A stretch of 64,000 nucleotides of DNA, from the NCBI RefSeq assembly GCF_016834655.1, contig NZ_JAENHP010000012.1, forward strand, positions 62,001 through 126,000. Direction: 5' to 3'. Shown piece after piece: positions 24,135 through 31,481 of the stretch; the first letter of the stretch is position 1, and each line of letters starts with the position of its first letter. The position numbers and the translations under genes were made by a program. The notes under the pieces were generated by a model. It had not been told where the DNA came from. It worked only from the letters and a program-made list of their open reading frames with translations, and ran no database searches. The stretch comes from Paractinoplanes ovalisporus. Lineage in GTDB: Bacteria > Actinomycetota > Actinomycetes > Mycobacteriales > Micromonosporaceae.

Positions 24135-25225
24135 GACGGGGCCGCCGGCAGGGATACGGACAGGCGTAGGCCGCCGGTGGGGCGCGGGGTCAGGTCGAGG
24201 GCGCCGCCGTGGGCGGCGGTCACGGCGGCGACTATGGCCAGGCCGAGGCCGGTTCCGGGGCCGGTGCGGACGGGCGCGATCCGGTGGAAGGGGCGGCCCA
24301 GGCGGGCCAGCTCGGACTCGTCGAGCATCGGGCCGTCCGACTCCACGGTCAGCACCACGACCGCGTTCGAGATCGCTCCGGAGATCCAGAGGCCGCCGCC
24401 GGGGACGTTGTGGGTCACCGCGTTGTCGATGATGTTGCCGACCAGGCGGGCGAGCAGCACCGGGTTGCCGAGGGTGGGCAGGGTGGCGGGCTGAAGGACG
24501 TACGGGGAAACGGGCTTGATCTTGATTTGCTCGGCGCGGGCCGCCAGCGCCTCCTCGGCCAGGGCGGCCAGATCGACTGGCTCACGGTTGTCGAGCGCGC
24601 CGTGCTGGGCCCGCGCCAGCAGCAGCAGGCCGTCGAGCATGGCGTCCATCTCGTCCAAAGAGGAGCGCAGCCGGGTGGCCAGCGGGGCCGGCACCGGATC
24701 GGGCTTGGCCAGCGCCACGTCGAGCGAGGCCCGCATGGTGGCCAGGGGCGTGCGCAGCTCGTGGGAGGCGTCGGCGACGAAGCGGCGCTGGGCGGCGAAC
24801 GACTCCTCCAGCCGTACGAGAAGGTCGTCGATCGTGTCGGCCAGGTCCTTCACCTCGTCGGACGGACCGTGGACGGCGAGGCGCGAATGGAGGTTGTCGG
24901 CGGTGATGCGGCGGGTGGCGGCCGTGATCGCGCGCAGCGGGCGCAGCACCCGGCCCGCCGCCGCATGCCCCATGACCAGCGAGAACACCAGCATGACGAG
25001 CAGCGCGACGAACGAGGCGACCAGCAGCTGACGGGTGGCGGCGGCGCCCGAGTCGGCCAGCTCCCGTTGCAGCGCGGCGACCTGCTCGGACACGGGCATC
25101 CCGCCGACCGGCGCCGACTGACGGGTGTCGCGCAGGCTCAGCGCGGCCACGATGGTGAGCAGGCCGAGGCCGGAGAGCAGGAACATCGTCCCGTAGAGCA
25201 ACGTGTAACGCGTACGGACGCCCAT
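24131..25225 (-). CDS. HAMP-containing sensor histidine kinase
   Basis: A 364-residue kinase from ATG 25225. Two transmembrane helices (about 7-31 and 65-87) enclose a short outside loop rich in Gln/Ala. A HAMP region follows (RPLRAITAATRRI), then the phospho-accepting His in RRFVADASHELRTPLATMRA, N box NIIDNAVTHNV and G box GPGTGLGLAIVAAV. The short loop fits the kinases that watch an adjacent ABC transporter rather than bind free ligand. The ABC genes start 88 bp away on the other strand. Confidence 0.94.
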   Translation of the reverse strand: MGVRTRYTLLYGTMFLLSGLGLLTIVAALSLRDTRQSAPVGGMPVSEQVAALQRELADSGAAATRQLLVASFVALLVMLVFSLVMGHAAAGRVLRPLRAITAATRRITADNLHSRLAVHGPSDEVKDLADTIDDLLVRLEESFAAQRRFVADASHELRTPLATMRASLDVALAKPDPVPAPLATRLRSSLDEMDAMLDGLLLLARAQHGALDNREPVDLAALAEEALAARAEQIKIKPVSPYVLQPATLPTLGNPVLLARLVGNIIDNAVTHNVPGGGLWISGAISNAVVVLTVESDGPMLDESELARLGRPFHRIAPVRTGPGTGLGLAIVAAVTAAHGGALDLTPRPTGGLRLSVSLPAAPS

Positions 25226-25312
25226 CGGCCCAGCATGCCCGGTGCGAGGTAACAGCAGGGTGACAGCGGTCGTGCGGGCCGGGTTAGGCGTGGATCCGTA
25301 GAACTCCGGGGC

Positions 25313-26014
25313 ATGGAAGCCACCATCGAAGTCTCCGGACTGAGCAAACGGTACGGGTCCACGGTCGCGCTGGATCGGATGACCTTCCGGGTCACGCCGG
25401 GGCAGGTCACCGGGTTCGTCGGGCCCAACGGGGCCGGGAAGTCGACCACGATGCGGATCCTGGTCGGGCTGGACCGCGCCGACGCCGGCACCGCGAAAGT
25501 CGGCGATCGGTCCTATCACGAACTGGTCCGGCCGATGACCACGGTCGGCACGCTGCTCGACGCGGCCGCGATCCACCCGGCCCGCACCGGCCGCAACCAC
25601 CTTCTCTGGCTCGCGCAGTCGCAGCGCATCCCGGCCGGTCGCGTCGACGAACTGCTGGAGGAGGTCGGCCTGGCGGGCGCGGCCCGGCGGCGCGGCGGCG
25701 GCTACTCGCTCGGCATGCGCCAACGGCTCGGCGTCGCGGCCGCCCTGCTCGGCGACCCGCCGATCCTGATCCTGGACGAGCCGTTCAACGGACTCGACCC
25801 GGCCGGTTTCGTCTGGATGCGTGACCTGCTGCGCCGCCGGGCCGAACAGGGCCGCGCCGTGCTGGTCGCCAGCCACCTCATGGGCGAACTGCAGGACCTC
25901 GCGGGCCACGTGGTCGTCGTGGCCGGCGGGCGGGTGGTGGCCGACGCCCCGACCCGGGACATGCGGGACCGCTACGGCTCGCTCGAATCGGCGTACCTGG
26001 AGCTGGTCCGATGA
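25313..26014 (+). CDS. ABC transporter ATP-binding protein (DrrA/BcrA-like)
   Basis: A 233-residue ATPase from ATG 25313. Walker A is VGPNGAGKSTTMR near residue 43, signature YSLGMRQRLGVAAAL, Walker B ILILDEPFNGLDPAG and the switch His in VASHLMGEL. The family is that of single-ATPase drug or peptide exporters. It is divergent from the histidine kinase and overlaps the permease gene by 4 nt (ATGA). Confidence 0.95.
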   Translation: MEATIEVSGLSKRYGSTVALDRMTFRVTPGQVTGFVGPNGAGKSTTMRILVGLDRADAGTAKVGDRSYHELVRPMTTVGTLLDAAAIHPARTGRNHLLWLAQSQRIPAGRVDELLEEVGLAGAARRRGGGYSLGMRQRLGVAAALLGDPPILILDEPFNGLDPAGFVWMRDLLRRRAEQGRAVLVASHLMGELQDLAGHVVVVAGGRVVADAPTRDMRDRYGSLESAYLELVR

Positions 26015-27474
26015 TCCGCGCCGAGCTGACCAAACTCCGTACGGTCCGGGGCTGGCTCTTCGGCCTGACCGCGGCGGTCGTGCTGTTCGTCGGGTCCGCG
26101 CTGCTGGTGGCGGCCGGCAGTCACATGTCCTGCGGCGACCAGGCCTGCCCGGCGCCACCCGTCGGGCCGGACGGGCAGGCGGTCGAGGACCACTTCGGGT
26201 TCGCCCACCGCACCCTCGCCGGCGACGGCAGCCTCACCGCCCACGTGCGGGACTTCAGCGGCATCATCACCTATCCCCCGCCCCGGCACGACCAGATCGT
26301 CGAGGGCCTGGTGCCCTGGGCCAAGGCCGGGCTCGTCATCAAGGACGGGACAAGACCCGGTTCCCCGTACGCGGCGGTGATGCTGACCGGCTCCCACGGC
26401 GTGCGGATGCAGCACGACTACGTGCACGACCGCGCCGGCGGCCCGACCGGCGCCCGCTGGCTGCGCCTGACCCGCACCGGCGCTTCCGTGACGGCGTACG
26501 CGTCCCTGGACGGAAAGACGTGGACGACCGTCGGCACGGTGGAGATGAGCGGCCCGGCCGAGATCGGCTTCCTCATCGCCTCCCCCGGCGACATCACCGT
26601 CACGGAGAACGGCCTCGGTGGCACCTCCGTGCAGTCCCGTTTCACCCAGGCCAGCGCGGTCTTCGACCAGATCACATCGACGGCCGGCGGCGAGTGGCGT
26701 TACGACGAGGTCGGCGGGGGTGGCCCCGGCGCCGACTGGGAGAAATACCATCGCCCGGCCGGCCTGGAGGCCTCCGCCGGACGCCTGACACTGACCGGCA
26801 GCGGCGACCTGGCCCCCGTATCCGGCATGGCGGCGGTCCCCTACCTCGCCGGCACCGTCCCCGCCCTGCTCGCGGTACTGATCGTCGCGGTCCTCTTCAT
26901 CACCAGCGAGTTCCGCCGCGGCCTGATCCGTACCACGCTGCTCGCCTCCCCCGCCCGCGGCCACGTGCTCGCGGCCAAGGCGGCCGTGATCGGCGGGGTG
27001 ACGTTCACGGTCGTGCTCGTAGCGGTCGTCGCGGCCCGGGCATGGTCCACGACTGTCTTCCGGGCCAACGGCAACATCGTGCTGCCGACCGGTGCGCTGA
27101 CCGACCTGCGCCTCGCCGTCGGGACGGCGGCGCTGCTGGCGGTGACGGCCGTCCTCGCGTACGGGCTGGGGGTTCTGCTGCGCCGCGGTCTGCCCGCGAT
27201 CCTCTTGGCGGTGCTGCTGACGGTCGTCCCCTATCTGCTGGCCACCACGTCGTTGCTGCCGCCGGGGGCGGGTGAGTGGTTGTTGCGGGTGACGCCGGCT
27301 GCGGGGTTCGCGGTTCAGCAGACGTTTCCCGCGTACGGGCATGTACTGCTCCCCTATACGCCGGCTCAGGGGTATTTCCCGCTGGCTCCGCTGGCTGGTC
27401 TCGCCATTGCCGCGGCCTGGGCTTTGGGGCTGTTGGTGCTGGCCGTGCTGCGTTTCCGGAGGGCCGACGTGTGA
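26011..27474 (+). CDS. ABC transporter permease with a large lectin-like extracytoplasmic domain
   Basis: A 487-residue ABC-2-type permease. Helix 1 is at about residues 15-37; helices 2 to 7 lie after residue 280. Between them sit about 240 residues outside the membrane. This insert (KAGLVIKDG..., VRMQHDYVHDR, RWLRLTRTGASVTAYASLDG, KTWTTVGTVEM, EIGFLIASPG) has the repeating strand pattern of the concanavalin-like DUF1349/laminin-G type domains attached to glycoside hydrolases. The membrane half has FITSEFRRGLIRTTLLASP, a standard ABC-2 coupling segment. It overlaps both neighbours by 4 nt. The domain assignment is by pattern only. Confidence 0.85.
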   Translation: MIRAELTKLRTVRGWLFGLTAAVVLFVGSALLVAAGSHMSCGDQACPAPPVGPDGQAVEDHFGFAHRTLAGDGSLTAHVRDFSGIITYPPPRHDQIVEGLVPWAKAGLVIKDGTRPGSPYAAVMLTGSHGVRMQHDYVHDRAGGPTGARWLRLTRTGASVTAYASLDGKTWTTVGTVEMSGPAEIGFLIASPGDITVTENGLGGTSVQSRFTQASAVFDQITSTAGGEWRYDEVGGGGPGADWEKYHRPAGLEASAGRLTLTGSGDLAPVSGMAAVPYLAGTVPALLAVLIVAVLFITSEFRRGLIRTTLLASPARGHVLAAKAAVIGGVTFTVVLVAVVAARAWSTTVFRANGNIVLPTGALTDLRLAVGTAALLAVTAVLAYGLGVLLRRGLPAILLAVLLTVVPYLLATTSLLPPGAGEWLLRVTPAAGFAVQQTFPAYGHVLLPYTPAQGYFPLAPLAGLAIAAAWALGLLVLAVLRFRRADV

Positions 27475-28046
27475 CCGACGCCGCAGCGGCCTTGCGCGCC
27501 GAATGGACCAAAGCTCGCACAGTCCCCGATCTACCCCTGGCGATACTCCTGGCCCTCGTGGGCACGACCAGCGTCAACGTCCTGACCGGGCAGCCCAGCG
27601 CCGGCCTCCAACTGGGCCAGGCCGTCATAGCCGTAGCGGGCGTCCAGATCCTGGCCGGTGAATACAGCACCGGCCTGATCCACCCGACCATGCTGGCCTT
27701 CCCCACCCGCTGGCCGGCCCTGCTGGCCAAGGCCGTGCTCCTGATCCCCGGCGCGGCGGTGACAGCGATCGGCAATCGGCCCCGGGACGCCGTCTATCTC
27801 GGCCTGATCGCCCTGCTCGGCCTGGGCACGGCGGCCCTGATCCGCAATGCCGTCACGGCCGCCGGCGTCGTCCTAACCGTGCTCTTCGTGCTGCCGACCA
27901 TGGTGCGGTGGATGCCCGACCCCGACTGGGCCACCTTCCTCTATCGGGCATCCCCGTCGCCCGGGCACCTGGCCACCACCGCCGCCTGGACCGCCGCCGC
28001 GCTCCTCCTGGGGACGATCACGCTGCTCACTCGCCGGGTTTCTTGA
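27471..28046 (+). CDS. Second ABC-2-type permease (small)
   Basis: A 191-residue membrane protein; start GTG 27471 overlaps the previous stop (GTGA). It begins ALRAEWTKARTVPDLPLAI, the usual cytoplasmic lead-in of ABC-2 permeases, and has GEYSTGLIHPTMLAFPTRW and five to six helices. With the larger permease and the ATPase it would make a heteromeric exporter. The gene end overlaps the convergent penicillin-binding protein gene by 20 bp. Confidence 0.88.
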   Translation: MTDAAAALRAEWTKARTVPDLPLAILLALVGTTSVNVLTGQPSAGLQLGQAVIAVAGVQILAGEYSTGLIHPTMLAFPTRWPALLAKAVLLIPGAAVTAIGNRPRDAVYLGLIALLGLGTAALIRNAVTAAGVVLTVLFVLPTMVRWMPDPDWATFLYRASPSPGHLATTAAWTAAALLLGTITLLTRRVS

Positions 28047-30150
28047 ACTCCACCGGCTCGGTTCCGTCGAGATAGTCGGCCAGGGTGCGGTACGTGACCG
28101 GGTTGACGATGTCGTGCCGCATCCGGTCGGTGTGGTTGGCCCAGTCCGGGTTCACCATGTATCCGGCCACCACCAGCGACGCCGACCCCACAACCAGCGA
28201 CGCCGTACGGTCGCTGTCCGTCGTTCCGGTCTTGCCGAAGATCGGGTGCTTGATCGTCCGGTGCGCGTTCGCCTCGGTGCTGCCGTTGCAGTTGCCGAGC
28301 TGAGCCCGGTCCCCGACCGGGCAGCGCGCCGCGTCGATCGCCTTGCGGGCCACGTCGGCGTCGGTCGCCCGCTTACACGACGGCTGACCCACCTGGAGCT
28401 TCTTGCCGTCGGCCCCGGTGATCTGCTTGATCGGGGTCGGCACGCAGTACATGCCGTCGCCGGCCAGCGTCGCGTACGCGTTGGCGATGTCCAGCGGCGT
28501 CGACGTGGTCACGCCGAGCGTGAACGCGCCGAACTGGTGGGCCGCCTCCTCGGTGGCCATCAGGTCACGGTCGCTGGACGAGCGGTAGACCATGCCGAAC
28601 CGCTTGGACACGTCGATGACCTTCTCGGCGCCGACCTGTTCCTGCAGCGGCACGAAGTACGTGTTGACCGACTTGCCGAAGCCGGTCCACATGTTGAACG
28701 TGCCCTTGGTGTTGGGCGAGGAGTTCGACGGGCAGTAGAACGACGTGCCGGGACAGGCGGCCGGCGAGTTGAACGCGACCGGGTAGCTCGACTTGTACGT
28801 GGAGTCGGACGTGATCGGGTGGTCCAGCTCGTAACCGTTCTCCAGCGCCGCCACCATCGTGAACATCTTGAACACCGAGCCGGCCTGGTAGCCGTCGATG
28901 TCGCCGCCACCGGTGATGATCGGGTTGGTGGTGTTCGGGTAGGACGCGCGGGCCCCGGCCTTGCGCGCGGACGGGTTCGAGCTGAGCGGGTTCGAACCGT
29001 CGTCGAGCTTGAACTTGCGGTTGGTGGCCAGCGTCTTGACGTGCCCGGTGCCGGGTTCGATACCGGCGATCACGACCGCGTTCTTGTTGTCGTCCTTGAT
29101 CTTGCGGGTGATCTGGTGGCGGGCCGCCGCCTGGGCCTTCAGGTCGAGCGAGGTGACGACCGTGTAGCCGCCGCTCTTGAGCTGCCGTTCCCGGTCGTAA
29201 GCGTTGGCGCCGAACTCCTTCTGCCCCAGCCACCAGCGGTAGAAGTAGTCGCAGAAGAAGCCCCAGTTGTTGGTGGCGACCTGCGTGCAGCCGTTTCCGG
29301 GCCGGTTCGTCTCCCGGGCAAGCTTGGTCTTCTTGGCCGCGTCGCCCTCGGCCTTGGTGATCTGGCCCAGCCCGACCATGTTGTCGATGATGTAGTTGCG
29401 ACGGTCGAGCGCCTGCGGGTAACCGGTCTTGGTGGTCGGGTCGAACGCGGTCGGCGCCTTCACCATGCCGGCCAGCAGGGCCGACTCGGCGATCGTCAGG
29501 TTCTTGGGCGACTTCTTGAAGTAGACCTGGGCGCCGGCGTAGATGCCGTAGGCGCCGTTGCCGAACGGCGCCAGGTTGAGGTAACGGGTCAGGATCTCCT
29601 TCTTGTTGAGATCCTTCTCGACCTGCAGCGCGTACTTCATCTCGGCGATCTTGCGTTCGGGGCTGTCCTTGGTCGCGTCGATGGCCTCCTGCGCCGTCTT
29701 CGCGCCGTAGGCCTGGGCCATCCGCACGTACTGCATGGTCAGCGTCGAGGCGCCCTGCTGCGACCCGCCCTGGCTGTTGTTGACGAACGCGCGGGCGATG
29801 CCCTTCACGTCGACGCCGTTGTGCTCGTAGAACTTGTGGTCCTCGGCGGCCACGATCGCGTTCTGCATGTTGACCGAGATCTGGCTGTTCGGCACTTCGC
29901 TGCGGAACTCGTCGTAGAGCACGGCGATCTGGGTCTTGCCGTCGGAGGCGAAGACCCGGGTCACCTGCGGGGCGGCCTGGTGGGTGAGGGTGGTGGGCAG
30001 CGACGCGAACTCCTCGGCGCCGGCCTTGGCCACCAGCCCGCCCAGGGCGACGGCGGGGAAGGCGGCGGCGGAGACGATCACGGCGGTCAGCAAGCCGCAC
30101 ATGAGCAGCAGCCCGGTTTTCGTGACGAAGGATCGGTTCTTGCTCGACAC
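28027..30150 (-). CDS. Class A penicillin-binding protein (transglycosylase/transpeptidase)
   Basis: A 707-residue bifunctional peptidoglycan synthase. Start taken at GTG 30150; GTG 30165 would sit directly against its AGG. After one membrane helix (about 12-40) comes the GT51 domain with catalytic Glu in AIVAAEDHKFYEHNG, GGSTL-like GASTLTMQYVRM and RKIAEMKYALQVEKDLNKKEILTRYLN. The transpeptidase has SxxK in AGSVFKMF, SxN in GKSVNTYF and KTGT in IFGKTGTTDS. Extra cysteines in the transpeptidase (CPGTSFYC and others) are typical of actinobacterial members. Confidence 0.95.
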   Translation of the reverse strand: MSSKNRSFVTKTGLLLMCGLLTAVIVSAAAFPAVALGGLVAKAGAEEFASLPTTLTHQAAPQVTRVFASDGKTQIAVLYDEFRSEVPNSQISVNMQNAIVAAEDHKFYEHNGVDVKGIARAFVNNSQGGSQQGASTLTMQYVRMAQAYGAKTAQEAIDATKDSPERKIAEMKYALQVEKDLNKKEILTRYLNLAPFGNGAYGIYAGAQVYFKKSPKNLTIAESALLAGMVKAPTAFDPTTKTGYPQALDRRNYIIDNMVGLGQITKAEGDAAKKTKLARETNRPGNGCTQVATNNWGFFCDYFYRWWLGQKEFGANAYDRERQLKSGGYTVVTSLDLKAQAAARHQITRKIKDDNKNAVVIAGIEPGTGHVKTLATNRKFKLDDGSNPLSSNPSARKAGARASYPNTTNPIITGGGDIDGYQAGSVFKMFTMVAALENGYELDHPITSDSTYKSSYPVAFNSPAACPGTSFYCPSNSSPNTKGTFNMWTGFGKSVNTYFVPLQEQVGAEKVIDVSKRFGMVYRSSSDRDLMATEEAAHQFGAFTLGVTTSTPLDIANAYATLAGDGMYCVPTPIKQITGADGKKLQVGQPSCKRATDADVARKAIDAARCPVGDRAQLGNCNGSTEANAHRTIKHPIFGKTGTTDSDRTASLVVGSASLVVAGYMVNPDWANHTDRMRHDIVNPVTYRTLADYLDGTEPVEFKKPGE

Positions 30151-30239
30151 GGGTCCCGGGACCACCTTCCTCGACGCCGACAGGACGCCGAGGAAGGTAC
30201 CCGATCATGTCGAGTGTTAACTGGGAGACCTCGACCGGA

Positions 30240-31481
30240 TCAGCGCAGCCACCGTCGCGGCACGACCCCGGCCATCGCTCGATATCCCGCGGGGTTGAGG
30301 TGCAGGTGGTCCCCGGTGTCGAAGGCCTGCGACAACATGCGGGGAGACCCCGGATCCCGTACGGCGGCATCGAAGTCCACCACGTCGTCGAAGAGCCCAT
30401 TGTGACGGATCGCACTGTTCACCGCCGTACGTGTGTCCTCGCGGTAACCGTCCGGATCGTCGTATCCGGTATTGCCCCCGAACGGTGTGATCGTGGCGCC
30501 GTAGACCCGGATGTCCACCGCGTGCGCCCGCGTCACGATCTGCTCGTACGCGTAGATCAACTCCTCCCGTACGGCCTTCTGGCCGGCCACGGTCGCCGGG
30601 GCCGTGCCGATGTCGTTGACCCCCTCGAAGATCAGCATCCGGTCGACGCCGCTGGTGGCGAGGACGTCGCGGTCGAGCCGGGCCAGCACGTTGGGCCCGA
30701 GACCGTCGTTGAGCACCCGGTTGCCGCCGGCCGCCTGGTTGAGCACCGCGACGCGGGCCCCGGTCACCTGGTCGGGCCACCGGTCGTTGCCGTCGGTCGT
30801 CGACCCGCGGCCGTCGGTCAGCGAGTCCCCGACGATCGCCATCGCCGGCACGTCCGCCTCCACCTCGACGCCGCTGATCAGATACCAGTGCGCCACGCCC
30901 ACCGCGCCCGGCAGATCCAGTGCGGTGTGGTGGTCACCCCCGATGAGGTACGACGTGGTGCGCGACCCGGGGTGCGAGGTGAGATCGAGCGAGGCCTGAC
31001 CGCCGGCCAGATAGAGGGTGATGGTCAGGTTCGCGCCGCGGCCCACCGGCAACGCCACCGGGTCGGACACGGCCTGCGCTCCGACCGGGACCGTCGTGCC
31101 CGGCCGCCCGCCGAACGTGAGCGGGCGACTCGAGCCGGGCCGCACCGACGACACCCCCGCCCGCCCGTCGAGAGGCAGGGCGACCGCGGCGGCGGTGATC
31201 GGCAGGGCCGCCCCACCGAAGGCGTTCGAGAGGCGCACCCGTACGCGGGAACCCCCGACCGTCACGTGCACGGTCTGCCGCAGCGTGGTGTCGACCAGCA
31301 CCGACGACGGCCCGGTGAAGGGCGCCGGCGGCATGTTCGAGGGTTCGGTCAGCTGCGGCATCGCCGTCCAGGTGTGGATCCACCGCTTCTCCGAGGGCCG
31401 CAGCGACAAATCCGAGGGCCGCAGCGGCAAGGAGGCCGGAACCACGGCCGCGCCGGCCCCCAGGAGCGTCCGCCGCCTCAT
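30240..31481 (-). CDS. Secreted SGNH/GDSL hydrolase (esterase), third gene of the xylan-debranching operon
   Basis: A 413-residue protein from ATG 31481, overlapping the GH115 stop by ATGA. The N-terminus MRRRTLLGAGAAVVPASL is Tat-like. An accessory beta domain (residues 60-185) precedes the SGNH domain, which shows block I AIVGDSLTDG, Gly in AAGGNRVLNDG, Asn in FEGVNDIG and block V GDHLHLNPAGYRAMA. Such enzymes remove acetyl or other ester groups; next to an alpha-glucuronidase, an acetylxylan esterase is the likeliest role. It resembles the first gene of the operon, so the two esterases probably arose by duplication. Confidence 0.9.
   Translation of the reverse strand: MRRRTLLGAGAAVVPASLPLRPSDLSLRPSEKRWIHTWTAMPQLTEPSNMPPAPFTGPSSVLVDTTLRQTVHVTVGGSRVRVRLSNAFGGAALPITAAAVALPLDGRAGVSSVRPGSSRPLTFGGRPGTTVPVGAQAVSDPVALPVGRGANLTITLYLAGGQASLDLTSHPGSRTTSYLIGGDHHTALDLPGAVGVAHWYLISGVEVEADVPAMAIVGDSLTDGRGSTTDGNDRWPDQVTGARVAVLNQAAGGNRVLNDGLGPNVLARLDRDVLATSGVDRMLIFEGVNDIGTAPATVAGQKAVREELIYAYEQIVTRAHAVDIRVYGATITPFGGNTGYDDPDGYREDTRTAVNSAIRHNGLFDDVVDFDAAVRDPGSPRMLSQAFDTGDHLHLNPAGYRAMAGVVPRRWLR

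Noticed and set aside
23701..24432. Gly/Ser-rich plus-strand ORF resembling a PE-PGRS-like protein
   Set aside because: It is antisense to the kinase and junction ORFs, has no RBS or conserved start, and stays open only because the repeat period is a multiple of three.
25972..27342. Long antisense ORFs over the ABC permease, GH115, MMPL, GH48 and GH74 genes
   Set aside because: Typical of very GC-rich DNA; composition is Arg/Gly/Ala-rich without domains, and the opposite strand carries clear genes.
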